The position numbers and the translations under genes are program-made. A stretch of 16,698 nt of DNA from positions 1 to 16,698 of the forward strand of contig DPLM01000392.1 of the NCBI GenBank assembly GCA_003541985.1, in the 5' to 3' direction. The stretch is from Deltaproteobacteria bacterium (lineage in GTDB: Bacteria; SAR324; NAC60-12). The notes beneath the pieces are model-generated. The model saw nothing but the letters and a program-made list of their open reading frames with translations. It was not told the DNA's origin and ran no database searches. This document shows positions 1 through 8,831 of the stretch, piece by piece (the stretch's first letter is position 1; every line of letters begins with the position of its first letter).

Positions 1-1005
1 CCTCCAAGGTCGCGTGCTAAAGTGTTGATGTCTGCAGGAGCTGCCTTGGCTCACGCCCTTTTAAACAAACCAGCTTTTGAACGTGAGAGACATTATCAAA
101 CAATGCGGAGACTCACCAAACATGTTGGAGAAGCTGGTATTGGGGCTTTGGATGTTGCACTTTGGGACCTGGCTGGTAAATGTTGTGGTCTCTCTATTGC
201 CCAAATGCTGGGGGGTCATCGATGGCAATTGCCTGCTTATGCGAGCACAATCCATGGAGATGAGCAACAAGATGGTTTGAGTCACCCAGAAGCCTATGCT
301 GATTTTGCAGAAAGCTGTTTGGAACTGGGCTATCTAGGCTTCAAAATGCACGGTTGGAAAGAAGGAGATCCGAAAAGAGAGTCGGTTATGATTCGGGCAG
401 TAGCAGAGCGAGTTGGTGGAAAAATGGAAGTTATGTATGACGCCTCATGCCATCTGAAAACTCTAACTGATGCAATTCGTGTCGGTAGGGTTTGTGATGA
501 TTATGGCCTACTCTGGTACGAAGATCCCTATGCAGATGGAGGTCTGAGCTTTTCTGGTCACAAGCTTCTCAAGGAAAAGGTTCAGACCCCCATCATGATT
601 GGCGAGCATGTCCGCACTTTAGAGACACACACAGATTTGATGATATCAGGTGCGACAGATTTTGGTCGGGTTGATCCTGATTATGATGGAGGCATCACAG
701 GTTGTTACAAGGCAGCGATTGCTGCTGAAGCAATGGGAATTGATGTTGAAGTTCATTCTTGTGGTCCTGCGATGCGCCAACTGATGGCTGTTCTCTCACG
801 TAGTAACTACTATGAAGTCAATCTGGTCCATCCTGCTGCCCCAAACCCTTGGCAACTGCCAATTTATTCCAATGAGTACTCAGATGAGTTGGACTGTATC
901 AATTCCGATGGGATGGTTGAGGTTCCCCAGTCTCCAGGTTTGGGCGTGGAATATGACTGGGATCTGATTGAAAAAACAAAAATAGAGCGTGTTATTATAA
1001 AGTAA
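1..1005 (+). CDS. Enolase-superfamily (mandelate racemase-like) dehydratase/racemase, 5' partial
   Basis: The frame is open from the first base, so the N-terminal capping domain is cut by the window edge. The GTG at 22 is unlikely to be the true start. Family chemistry is proton abstraction alpha to a carboxylate, usually dehydration of a sugar acid. Numbering from the codon at 22: an ALDVALWDLAGK segment (42-53) opens the barrel; the Mg2+ ligands are D140 (MYDAS), E167 (WYEDP) and E195 (IGEH); the general-base dyad is D218 (VDPDYDGG) with H245 (EVHSCG). The second-strand catalytic motif reads K108-M-H110 where mandelate racemase has KxK, so the other acid/base residue differs. It converges with a second family member, 15 bp between stops and no visible terminator. 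The sulfatase and organic-acid transporter nearby suggest a sugar-acid or hydroxy-acid substrate. The family is certain from these residues; the substrate is not determinable. Confidence 0.92.
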   Translation, partial: PPRSRAKVLMSAGAALAHALLNKPAFERERHYQTMRRLTKHVGEAGIGALDVALWDLAGKCCGLSIAQMLGGHRWQLPAYASTIHGDEQQDGLSHPEAYADFAESCLELGYLGFKMHGWKEGDPKRESVMIRAVAERVGGKMEVMYDASCHLKTLTDAIRVGRVCDDYGLLWYEDPYADGGLSFSGHKLLKEKVQTPIMIGEHVRTLETHTDLMISGATDFGRVDPDYDGGITGCYKAAIAAEAMGIDVEVHSCGPAMRQLMAVLSRSNYYEVNLVHPAAPNPWQLPIYSNEYSDELDCINSDGMVEVPQSPGLGVEYDWDLIEKTKIERVIIK

Positions 1006-1020
1006 GTATAAGCCTTGAGT

Positions 1021-2121
1021 TTATAGATCATTATAGTGAACCTCCAGGCCAAATCCTGGTCCGTCTGGCGGACGAACGAGTCCATATTTGTCTGGCTTAA
1101 AGGCTTCTGACGGGCATTTATTGAAAAGCCACTGATGAAACATGTGGTATTCAACTGAGTCAAGGTTCGGGAGGCTTGCTGCCAAGTGCAAACTTGCGGC
1201 GAGAAGAATTCCTGTTGAGGAAGCGTGAAGGGTGCATGGAAGATGAAACGCTGCAGCAAGATCTGCGATCCTTCGTCCTTCGGAGATACCTCCACAGGCT
1301 GCAATGTCAAATTGTACAAACTCGACTGCTCGTTGAGTGATCAGCTCACGAAATCGGTCAATGCCCGTCTCAGTCTCGTTCCCGCAGACAGGAATTGGGC
1401 TCAAGGCGTTGACCTTCGCTTGGCCACCCACATCATCTGGCGAAACAGGGGCTTCCAGCCAGTAGATTTCATATGGCTCAAAAGCATGCGCCATCTTAAG
1501 CGCTTTTGGAACATTCAGCATGTAGTTGGCATCAACCATTAGACGAGCTTTTGTTCCAATAGCGTCTCTCACTGACTTAACGCGCTGTACATCGTCTTCC
1601 AAGGGAACTCCCCCAACCTTCATCTTTATATCACTAAATCCCTGCGCCAGGTAGCCTTGCATTTCTTCAGCAAGAGCCTTCTCATCCTTTCCTTTCCCAT
1701 ACAAACCAGCACTGGCATAGCAAGGGACCTGATCTGTGTAGGCTCCCAGTAGCTGGTAAACTGGAGCTTGCAAGGCTTTCCCAACTAAATCCCACAGAGC
1801 AAGGTCTACTGCACTGAGAGCAATCGAGAGAATTCCTCTTCGCGCATTTAAGGCAGTTGTTTCCCAAACTTCTGCAAAGATTTTCGTTTGATAACGGGGG
1901 TCTTGTCCAATCAATCTTGGGCCAACATCATCTTCAATGGTTTGTATCAAAGCCTTTGGAGATGCCCCAGGGGTCCAGCCTTCGCCAATGCCAACTAGAC
2001 CGTTATCCGTTTCGATAAAAACCAAGACAATGTCTTTTTTTGCCCAGCGTTGCTGAGAATTCCAAGAGCGGCCATCCAGTTCAAAAGCCAGATGTTTCGT
2101 CACAACTCGTTGTATTTTCAT
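1021..2121 (-). CDS. Enolase-superfamily (mandelate racemase-like) enzyme, complete
   Basis: This is a full-length 366-residue mandelate racemase/muconate lactonizing enzyme family protein, a typical length, with no signal peptide, so cytoplasmic. The N-terminal capping domain covers roughly 1-125 (GIGEGW at 44-49) and the TIM-barrel domain follows. Active-site residues are all visible: K166-M-K168 (DIKMKVGG), metal ligands D197 (VDAN), E223 (WLEAP) and E249 (CGNETE), and the Asp-His dyad D272 (FDIAACGG) and H299 (LHASSTG). This pattern is that of the mandelate racemase subgroup, whose members racemise or dehydrate 2-hydroxy acids and sugar acids, or epimerise betaine-type substrates. Start is the ATG at 2121. 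It is divergent from the neighbouring sulfatase gene across 49 bp and convergent with the partial paralogue. It differs from that paralogue at the second catalytic lysine (KMK here, KMH there), so the two probably act on different substrates or centres. Confidence 0.93.
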   Translation of the reverse strand: MKIQRVVTKHLAFELDGRSWNSQQRWAKKDIVLVFIETDNGLVGIGEGWTPGASPKALIQTIEDDVGPRLIGQDPRYQTKIFAEVWETTALNARRGILSIALSAVDLALWDLVGKALQAPVYQLLGAYTDQVPCYASAGLYGKGKDEKALAEEMQGYLAQGFSDIKMKVGGVPLEDDVQRVKSVRDAIGTKARLMVDANYMLNVPKALKMAHAFEPYEIYWLEAPVSPDDVGGQAKVNALSPIPVCGNETETGIDRFRELITQRAVEFVQFDIAACGGISEGRRIADLAAAFHLPCTLHASSTGILLAASLHLAASLPNLDSVEYHMFHQWLFNKCPSEAFKPDKYGLVRPPDGPGFGLEVHYNDL

Positions 2122-2137
2122 ATTATCTATCTATAAT
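2110..2137 (+). promoter_or_regulatory. Candidate sigma70-type promoter for the + strand sulfatase
   Basis: A TTGTAT -35-like hexamer (2110-2115) lies 16 bp from a perfect TATAAT -10 (2132-2137), 33 bp before the sulfatase ATG. The -35 overlaps the first codons of the divergent enolase-superfamily gene. Prediction by eye only. Confidence 0.45.
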
Positions 2138-2170
2138 TCAGTTTTTCAAAATTCTTAGCAAGATCATGAA

Positions 2171-3634
2171 ATGAAGAAAGATTTACCAAACATACTGTGG
2201 TACTGCACAGATCAGCAACGCTACGATACAATTGGTGCCTTGAACAATCCTCACGTGATCACACCAAACATAGATCGCTTGGTTTATCGGGGTACAGCTT
2301 TCACTAAGAACTATTGCCAGTCCCCTATTTGCACTCCCAGTCGTGCGAGCTTCCTAACGGGTTGTTATCCAAATGCGATAAGAGCCCCGCGTAATGGAAA
2401 TTTTACCTACGCAGATCAATATCCACTCATATCGAAAGTTCTCAGTGATCATGGATATGACTGCGGCCTGGTGGGTAAACTTCACCTAGCAAGTTGTTTT
2501 CAAAGGGTAGAGCCGAGAGTCGATGACGGATACCGTTTCTTCAAGTGGAGTCATGCACCTCGTGATGATTGGCAAGGAGACCATGACTATGCCGATTGGG
2601 TCCACCAAAAAGGGGGTATGTTAAAAGAGTTGGTGAAGGATATTCAGGGAATTCCAGTAGAGTATCACCAGACAAACTGGGCAACCGATCGAGCCATTGA
2701 TTTCATTCAGGAGAAGCGTCAAGGACCTTGGTTTCTAAGCATCAATGTTTATGATCCTCATCCTCCCTTCAACCCGCCTCAGCAGTATCGTGATCTCTTT
2801 GATCCCAAAAAGATGCCTGATCCTCTATTTCGTGAGTCAGATCTTGTCCAGCAGAAGATTCTGGAGTCAATCGACTTCCAATCAAAAGTTCGACCCCCAG
2901 AGGTCTTGGATATTTGTGATCCAATCTTACCAAGAACGCCAACCGCTGACAGCGTTCGGGGAGCAGGGCCTTCACCTGGAGCTAAGGACGCTTGGACCCT
3001 CAAGGCTGCGTACTATGCGATGATTAAATTGATCGATGACCAATTCGGTCGTTTAGTGGATTACCTTGAAGCAACGGATCAACTGGAAAATACACTGATC
3101 ATTTACGCTTCAGATCATGGGGAATCTCTTGGAGACCATGGTCTGATTGAAAAGGGGTGCCGTTTTTTTGATGGGCTTGTACGTGTCCCATTGATTTTTT
3201 CTTGGCCAGGGCAAGTAAAGAGCAATTTGCAAAGTGATGCGCTGGTAGAACTAATAGACATAACCCCAACCTTGTTGGAGGTATGCGGAATTGCACAACC
3301 CATGTACATGCAGGGAAAATCTCTTTGGCCGATCATTTCTGGTTCGGCCAAACCAGATTTTCACAAGTCCTATGTTCGTAGTGAATTCTTTGACGCCCTC
3401 AATCAACCCTTTCATTCACGAGCTACCATGCTGAGGGATGAGCGCTACAAGCTGGTGGTGTATCATGGATCCGGTCTTGGAGAACTCTACGACTTAGATC
3501 AGGATCCCGGAGAGTTTGATAACCTTTGGAACGACCGAGATCATTTAGCAATTAAACAACAACTAATCATCAAAAGTTTTGATGCCTCAATGGGGGCCAT
3601 TGATCTGGGCCCGGAATGCATTGGCCCCATGTAG
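2171..3634 (+). CDS. Cytoplasmic type I (formylglycine) sulfatase
   Basis: A 487-residue alkaline-phosphatase-fold sulfatase that hydrolyses a sulfate ester. The nucleophile motif is C54-T-P-S-R58, the CxPxR signature in which the Cys is oxidised to formylglycine by a formylglycine-generating enzyme (none in this window). Other conserved positions are D14-Q15 in NILWYCTDQQ (N-terminal metal site), K103 and H105 (VGKLH), H197 (YDPHPPF), D314-H315 (ASDHGES) and K328. The C-terminal subdomain carries the usual GELYDLDQDPGEFDNLW segment (437-453). There is no signal peptide or lipobox, so the substrate must be imported, fitting the nearby TTT transporter. Start: the ATG at 2171; an ATG at 2166 is out of frame and hits TGA after two codons. 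Shine-Dalgarno is weak. It converges with the GntR gene (32 bp gap). It could act on a related ester such as a phosphonate monoester; substrate unknown. Confidence 0.93.
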   Translation: MKKDLPNILWYCTDQQRYDTIGALNNPHVITPNIDRLVYRGTAFTKNYCQSPICTPSRASFLTGCYPNAIRAPRNGNFTYADQYPLISKVLSDHGYDCGLVGKLHLASCFQRVEPRVDDGYRFFKWSHAPRDDWQGDHDYADWVHQKGGMLKELVKDIQGIPVEYHQTNWATDRAIDFIQEKRQGPWFLSINVYDPHPPFNPPQQYRDLFDPKKMPDPLFRESDLVQQKILESIDFQSKVRPPEVLDICDPILPRTPTADSVRGAGPSPGAKDAWTLKAAYYAMIKLIDDQFGRLVDYLEATDQLENTLIIYASDHGESLGDHGLIEKGCRFFDGLVRVPLIFSWPGQVKSNLQSDALVELIDITPTLLEVCGIAQPMYMQGKSLWPIISGSAKPDFHKSYVRSEFFDALNQPFHSRATMLRDERYKLVVYHGSGLGELYDLDQDPGEFDNLWNDRDHLAIKQQLIIKSFDASMGAIDLGPECIGPM

Positions 3635-3666
3635 TCAAAATTTCAGTTTCTATGATACTTGGTAGA

Positions 3667-4374
3667 TCATATGTTTTGCTCTAAGAACCTTTCACGAATG
3701 ACATCTATATGATGCTGCATGGCTGTCATTGCTACATCCGGCGTACGCCTTGAAATGCCTTTCAAAATCTTTTCATGATCGCGAACCGAGCTTTGACGGT
3801 AATTCTCAGATTGTGTTTTTGAAGACCAACTGAAAAACATTTCTGCTTCTCTCAAGTTCCAGAGCCAATTGACCAAATTGGGTCCCAAGACATTTCTGGA
3901 AGATTTGGCAATGGCTAGATGGAACTGCTGATCAAATTTCTCAAACTTGGCAGCATTCTTTTTGTGTTGATCCATTAAATCAAGTAACTCCTGCAATTTT
4001 ATGATGTCCTTTTTCTCCGCATTAAGCGCAGCTTTGTAGGCCAGATGTCCCTCGATTAGTCTTCTCATTTCCAGTTGATCTGAGGGACCTGGATAATGCT
4101 GCAACTTTGGACTGTTTCCCACCTCACGCGCAGTTTCTGGCAACACATAAATTCCAGAACCAATGCGGATATCTACATACCGCATCAACTCCAAAGCAAT
4201 GAAAGCTTCGCGCAGAGTTGTACGACTGACGCTCATATTTTCGGCAAGTTCCCTCTCTGGGGGTAGCTTCTCACCAACAAGATACTCACCAATTTGAATG
4301 GCTTCAATTAGTTGTTGAGCAATCTGGTTGTAGCGTCGATTTGGAAGGTATTTTGGAATCTTTATTCCATTCAT
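3667..4374 (-). CDS. GntR-family regulator, FadR/FCD type
   Basis: A 235-residue transcription factor. Residues about 8-80 form the winged HTH (EKLPPERELAENMSVSRTTL, then GSGIYV), and 95-230 form an all-helical FCD ligand-binding domain. The FCD metal/ligand site appears intact: D148 and H152 (FDQQFH), H200 (RDHEK) and H222 (MQHHID). FCD regulators commonly sense carboxylates and repress catabolic operons. The ATG (4374-4372) overlaps the stop of the upstream sulfatase by one base (TAATG), so the two are translationally coupled and the regulator is the last gene of the tctCBA-racemase-sulfatase operon. That position suggests it controls this operon and perhaps the divergent sulfatase and dehydratases. 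Its candidate operators are the TNGTNNNACNA-like sites near 10338-10468. The ligand is unknown but probably a hydroxy acid or sugar acid of the pathway. Confidence 0.93.
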   Translation of the reverse strand: MNGIKIPKYLPNRRYNQIAQQLIEAIQIGEYLVGEKLPPERELAENMSVSRTTLREAFIALELMRYVDIRIGSGIYVLPETAREVGNSPKLQHYPGPSDQLEMRRLIEGHLAYKAALNAEKKDIIKLQELLDLMDQHKKNAAKFEKFDQQFHLAIAKSSRNVLGPNLVNWLWNLREAEMFFSWSSKTQSENYRQSSVRDHEKILKGISRRTPDVAMTAMQHHIDVIRERFLEQNI

Positions 4375-5933
4375 TAATGCAGTCCAGAAGGTACTAATGC
4401 TTCAGGGATTTGATCATTTGGCCTGGAGCGAATCATATCCTCAAATTCTTTTTTCAACTTCCTCTCTTGGTCAAATAAATTGGTAGTTTCATAAGGATCA
4501 TTTTGTAGGTCGTAGAGTTCTCCGGCTCCTGAGTTCATCTCCATAGTCATCTTGTGGCGGGTTGTTCGCACAACCCGCAATTTGAGATCTAAACCCCAAT
4601 TTTGCGGATTGAGATCCCATTCCCCATAGGCAAAATCTCGAGTTGCTGATGGCTGATCAATTAACGTTTTTAGACTTTGGCCGTGATGAGCTTGCTGAGG
4701 ACTGACTCCAGCCCAATCCAATGCAGACGCAGCGATATCAGTATTTGAAACAGGTTCTTGTGAAATTTGCCCTGCAGGAATTCCTGGCCCCCTTAGGATC
4801 ATCGCTACTCTGAGTAGTCCCTCATAGAACATCGGGCCCTTCAGCATCATCCCATGATCACCCAGCCAATCACCATGGTCTGAGGTAAACAGTACTATTG
4901 TGTTCTCAGCTAATCCCTTCTCATCCAATGCGCTTAGAATCCGGCCAACATTGTGATCAATCAATGAAATCATACCGTAGTAGTTAGAGATGGTATGTCT
5001 GAGCTGAAACTCTGTGTCGTTGTAGTTTCTAGCTCTACCATTGCGCTTCGGTAACCGATGGAGAGATTGTTCGTGATCATAGATGGCTACATCCAATTCT
5101 GGATCGACGGAGCGATCTTCCACATAGGCTTTGTGCCACCAGGGACGTTTGGACAATTCTCTTGTTCGGAAGGGGGGCAAATCCACTTCTTCAGGATGGT
5201 GTAATCGTGACCATGGTTCTGGGCAGTCAAAGGGCATGTGTGGGTCTGAGAAAGAAGCCCAGATACAGAAAGGCTTTTCATCTTTACGTTGGCCCAGATA
5301 ATTGATGACTCGGTCTCCTATCCAACTGGAATGATGCCATGCGACAGGCATTGCCGAGTTCCAGGTCTGGATGGCACCAACATCAGGTGGGAGCTTAGTG
5401 CCGTAGAGAGCAAGTTTTTGCTGGCCTTGGCCATCTCTCCGTAGCCAGCGTTCGTAGTGTAGACCTTTTGGGGCACTGGCCATCTCTTTCAGTTCATGAC
5501 CCAGCACCAATAACTGGGCTTCTTCAAATCCCATGTAGGGGCCGTTCCACTCATCCGAAAAATTTGGAGAGCTTTGGTGACACTCAGGAGTACCTGTTGG
5601 AAAAAAAGTGTTGTAGGAAGAGAAATGAGCTTTGCCAATAAAAGCTGTGTGGTAGCCGTTTCGACCAAGCTGACCAGCAAAGCCCGAATCTCCAGCCTCT
5701 GGAGGAAGATCGATACCATTGTCTACCACTCCATGAGTGAGTGGGTATAAGCCTGTTAGCATACTTGCACGGGCTGGCTGACACATCGCACTTGGTGTGA
5801 TGCAATGTTGAAATCTTGTGCCCTCTGCCGCTAATTGGTCGATATGAGGAGTTTTAACTTTACGTCCCTCAAATCCATAACAATCACCACGATGCTGATC
5901 GGTTGTGATTATCAAAAGGTTTGGTCTGCTCAT
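4374..5933 (-). CDS. Second cytoplasmic type I (formylglycine) sulfatase
   Basis: A 519-residue sulfatase. The FGly motif is C51-Q-P-A-R55 (CxPxR, with Ala at the fourth position where the other sulfatase has Ser). Metal and active-site residues include D12-Q13 (ITTDQHRGD), K101 and H103 (GKAHF), H232 (SDPHMPF), D352-H353 (TSDHGDWLGDHG) and K365. The C-terminal GELYDLQNDPYETTNLF (471-487) is typical of the family. There is no signal peptide, so it acts in the cytoplasm. The middle third (about 120-310) differs strongly from the + strand sulfatase, so these are not a recent duplication and probably take different substrates. It lies 31 bp downstream of the LarA-like gene and overlaps the regulator by one base, making it operon gene five. 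Start is the ATG at 5933. Substrate not determinable; some family members hydrolyse phosphate or phosphonate esters. Confidence 0.94.
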   Translation of the reverse strand: MSRPNLLIITTDQHRGDCYGFEGRKVKTPHIDQLAAEGTRFQHCITPSAMCQPARASMLTGLYPLTHGVVDNGIDLPPEAGDSGFAGQLGRNGYHTAFIGKAHFSSYNTFFPTGTPECHQSSPNFSDEWNGPYMGFEEAQLLVLGHELKEMASAPKGLHYERWLRRDGQGQQKLALYGTKLPPDVGAIQTWNSAMPVAWHHSSWIGDRVINYLGQRKDEKPFCIWASFSDPHMPFDCPEPWSRLHHPEEVDLPPFRTRELSKRPWWHKAYVEDRSVDPELDVAIYDHEQSLHRLPKRNGRARNYNDTEFQLRHTISNYYGMISLIDHNVGRILSALDEKGLAENTIVLFTSDHGDWLGDHGMMLKGPMFYEGLLRVAMILRGPGIPAGQISQEPVSNTDIAASALDWAGVSPQQAHHGQSLKTLIDQPSATRDFAYGEWDLNPQNWGLDLKLRVVRTTRHKMTMEMNSGAGELYDLQNDPYETTNLFDQERKLKKEFEDMIRSRPNDQIPEALVPSGLH

Positions 5934-5964
5934 AACTGCCTAGATATTAAAGAGTGATGTATTT

Positions 5965-7293
5965 TTAGCACTGAACTTTTGTCAATAGTTTGCCGGATGA
6001 GTCGAATTTCAAAGATTCTGTCGTCTCATCATAGGAAGCAAGTACACCTTTTGTCTGGGCTTCCTGAAAAAGAGGTGTGGTCAGCAGCATTTCGTTGAGG
6101 TGGAGAGTGGAGCGAATCTGGGCCAATCGAACTAAGTTTAGTTCTGGCTGCCAACAAGTAGCGACTAAAGCCCTAATGACTTCCTGATCATTGGCAAGTA
6201 CGATTGGTAAAAAAGCTTTTTGCGGGACTGTGGACGAAACTACATTCATGTACATCGAATGGAGATCAAGTTGGTTGGCTGTAGGCTGCGGCAGGAAGTC
6301 CGCCACACCTGTACCCAATCCGTTTTTATTGGTTGCTTCTGTCATCCGCAAAGCAGCAATTTTATGGATGAAGGGTGATGCGGGATTCTCTACACCTCGA
6401 ATATCTGTTCTGCCAGAAATGTGTGGATCCAGCCCTGCTCCGGAAATATCCTTGCCGAATTCCTCAACAATTAAGGCATCTAGCTGATCAAAAGGTAAAC
6501 TGGGCATTAGGCTTTTAGCCTTGCGCAAAAGTCTTTTTTCTGTTTCAAAAAAAGCCTTTGGCTGCACAGGTTCTACGTGGCAAATCTCCCTGTTGGCATT
6601 CTCAATCAGGGCGATTCCTCCCTTGATTGGTACAGACTGGATCGCTTTTTCAGCAAGCTTCGGTAAGATTTCCTGTAATCCTTTAGGCCCAATCTTGTGA
6701 ACAGATCGTGCCCCTTCGGCCTTCCCCAGACCAACTGCAATCAGCTTGATCAAACCACTTTCAATTTCCCTGGGAAAGCTCGTGTGGGCTTTGACCCGGT
6801 TAATAAGTACTATCCCTGCCGCTCCAGCAGCGTTGGCATCCACGTGACAATGGATTCCCTCAGCAATCAACCCATAGTCTATTGTTTTCATGGAAGAACG
6901 GATTTCACACCCCATATTCACGTCATCAATTCCCAACTTTTTCAGTACTTCCTGCTGCCCTTGGCCTGTACCTCCTCCATGACTACCCATAGCTGGAATA
7001 ATGAATGGATTGAGGTCCATTTTCTTTAACTCACTCACCACAGTTCGGGTGATCTTATCAATCTTGGCAATTCCTCGACTTCCTACAGCAATGGCGACTT
7101 CAGATCCTTTTGGGATTTGCTGGAGGTGCCGGAAGCTACTCAGAGCATCAGCTACCGTTTTCTCCAGATTTTGTAGGGCAGGAGCTTCAGGATGTTTGAT
7201 TCTAACTCTGTGAAGCTGTGGTAATATAACCCCGGCTAAGTGAGGAAACTTGATTGAAGGGAAAGATGGGGACTGAGATTGGGTATCTATCAT
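5965..7293 (-). CDS. LarA-like (DUF2088) nickel-pincer 2-hydroxyacid racemase/epimerase
   Basis: A 442-residue homologue of lactate racemase LarA, whose family racemises or epimerises 2-hydroxy acids by hydride transfer using a nickel-pincer nucleotide cofactor. The N-terminal domain has GSHGGGTGQGQQEVLKKLG (103-121), matching the LarA GTHRP-type loop. Positions matching the LarA catalytic set, recalled as H108, H174, K184 and H200, are H105, H170 (VKAHTSF), K183 (GLIKLIAVG) and H199. The K183-H199 spacing of 16 equals that of LarA, and H170-K183 is three residues longer. So the cofactor lysine and the hydride-shuttling histidines seem retained. No cofactor-synthesis genes (larB, larC, larE) are in the window. 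A GGAGG motif lies 12 nt before the ATG. It sits between tctA (32 bp gap) and the sulfatase (31 bp gap). The family call is strong; the substrate is probably a sugar acid or hydroxy acid rather than lactate itself. Confidence 0.88.
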   Translation of the reverse strand: MIDTQSQSPSFPSIKFPHLAGVILPQLHRVRIKHPEAPALQNLEKTVADALSSFRHLQQIPKGSEVAIAVGSRGIAKIDKITRTVVSELKKMDLNPFIIPAMGSHGGGTGQGQQEVLKKLGIDDVNMGCEIRSSMKTIDYGLIAEGIHCHVDANAAGAAGIVLINRVKAHTSFPREIESGLIKLIAVGLGKAEGARSVHKIGPKGLQEILPKLAEKAIQSVPIKGGIALIENANREICHVEPVQPKAFFETEKRLLRKAKSLMPSLPFDQLDALIVEEFGKDISGAGLDPHISGRTDIRGVENPASPFIHKIAALRMTEATNKNGLGTGVADFLPQPTANQLDLHSMYMNVVSSTVPQKAFLPIVLANDQEVIRALVATCWQPELNLVRLAQIRSTLHLNEMLLTTPLFQEAQTKGVLASYDETTESLKFDSSGKLLTKVQC

Positions 7294-7325
7294 TTTCTTT
7301 TATAACCTCCACTCTGGCTGAAGAA

Positions 7326-8822
7326 TTATTTATGGGATAAACGGCGCTTTCGCACCCAATCACCGACAATCGGCCAAAGAAGAAGGATGACAGCAAGTAT
7401 GGTAAAGAAAAGCGGGAGTGGACGAGTAAAGATCGGGCTGAAATCGCCAGCAGTCATCATCAAGCCACTCCGTAGTTTTTCTTCGGCAAGCGGTGCGAGA
7501 ACAAAACCGATCACAAACGGACCCAAAGGAATCTTAGCACATTCCATTAGGAAGCCCATCACTCCGAAGATTAGCATCACCCAGACATCAAACATGGTGT
7601 TGTTAAGGGCAAAAGAACCGATGACACAGAATACCATGACAACGGGTAATACAAAGCTTCTCGGCAAATACATCAATCCAGCAATGTACTTTACAGAACT
7701 TGTCATCAGCAGCCACATCAGCACATTTGCCAATAGGCAGGCTGCGATCATTCCCCAGACAATATCAGCGTTTGTTAAAAATAGAGTTGGCCCAGGTTGA
7801 ATCGAATGAATCATCAAGGCGCCAATTAGGATTGCATCAATAACACTTCCCGGAATGCCCATGGCGATCAGAGGGATCAAGGCCCCACCTACCGTTGCAT
7901 TGTTTGCTGCCTCAGAAGCAACAATTCCTTCTTCCGAACCTGTCCCAAATTTTTCTGGAGTTGTCGACATATTCTTGGCTGCTGTATAGGCAATTACAGA
8001 GCCAATAGAAGCTCCAATCCCAGGGAGAATTCCTACCCATGTTCCAATCAAGGATGAGCGAATCAGATTGACACCCTGATGCAAGAAATCCCTGATACTC
8101 ATCAGCATTCCCTTGCTGCTCATTGCTATTCTTTCGGGAACTTGGCCGATGTCGAGGGCATCCTTAATGATCTGACTCACGGCGAAGACCCCGATTAAAA
8201 CGGGTAGTAGTTTTAGCCCTCCATTTAACATGTACCAATCAAAGGTAAGGCGTGGCATTCCTGTAGCTGGATCCACTCCAGGCATCGAAATCAGCATTCC
8301 CAGAAGTCCCGAAATCAATCCCTTGGCCAAAGAACCTTCACTGACTGAGGCAATCAGGACCATTGCCATCATTATCAAAGTGAAATATTCGAAGGGACCA
8401 AATTTTGTTGCGAAAACAGATAACGGTTTGGTGATGGTAGCTAGGGTGATCCACGCGATTAATCCACCAACGAATGAAGCGGTAATGCCTAGTCCCAAAG
8501 CACGACCTGGTCTGCCGTTCCTAGCCATCGGATAGCCATCAAATGTAGTCATCACCGCTGCCGGGGTACCTGGCATTCTAAGGAGTGTCGCCGTAATTAA
8601 TCCTCCACTGATTGCTCCCACATACATTGCTACTAGTAGAACGATAGCGTTGAATGGGTCCATGTAGAAAGTCAAAGGGAGTGTCAGCGCAATTAACATC
8701 GCCCCAGTCATACCAGGGATTGCCCCAACTAATATTCCCAGTGAGGTTCCAATGAAGAGCAAGAAAAAAGGCCAAGGAGTCAAAATCTGACCGGCTGCAG
8801 CAAACAAAAGTTCAAGATCCAT
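7326..8822 (-). CDS. tctA: TTT transporter large membrane subunit TctA
   Basis: A 498-residue polytopic protein of the TctA family (usual length about 500), the large permease subunit of secondary tripartite tricarboxylate transporters. Hydrophobic segments run from residue 15 to 485, about eleven or twelve helices. Family signatures are GAIPGMTGAM (33-42), its internal-repeat counterpart GILPGIGASIGS (264-275), ASEAANNA (302-309) and IAMGIPGS (319-326); the paired PG loops are where the substrate passes. It works with TctB and the periplasmic TctC to take up carboxylates driven by an ion gradient. The ATG follows the tctB stop after 9 nt and has no clear Shine-Dalgarno, suggesting translational coupling. 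Known family substrates include citrate, tartrate-like acids and aromatic acids; here it probably feeds the downstream racemase and sulfatase. Confidence 0.96.
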   Translation of the reverse strand: MDLELLFAAAGQILTPWPFFLLFIGTSLGILVGAIPGMTGAMLIALTLPLTFYMDPFNAIVLLVAMYVGAISGGLITATLLRMPGTPAAVMTTFDGYPMARNGRPGRALGLGITASFVGGLIAWITLATITKPLSVFATKFGPFEYFTLIMMAMVLIASVSEGSLAKGLISGLLGMLISMPGVDPATGMPRLTFDWYMLNGGLKLLPVLIGVFAVSQIIKDALDIGQVPERIAMSSKGMLMSIRDFLHQGVNLIRSSLIGTWVGILPGIGASIGSVIAYTAAKNMSTTPEKFGTGSEEGIVASEAANNATVGGALIPLIAMGIPGSVIDAILIGALMIHSIQPGPTLFLTNADIVWGMIAACLLANVLMWLLMTSSVKYIAGLMYLPRSFVLPVVMVFCVIGSFALNNTMFDVWVMLIFGVMGFLMECAKIPLGPFVIGFVLAPLAEEKLRSGLMMTAGDFSPIFTRPLPLFFTILAVILLLWPIVGDWVRKRRLSHK

Positions 8823-8831
8823 TGCGAATCG

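Noticed and set aside
2166..2174. ATG-AAA-TGA overlapping the sulfatase start
   Set aside because: Two codons only and no Shine-Dalgarno; noted as out of frame when choosing the ATG at 2171.
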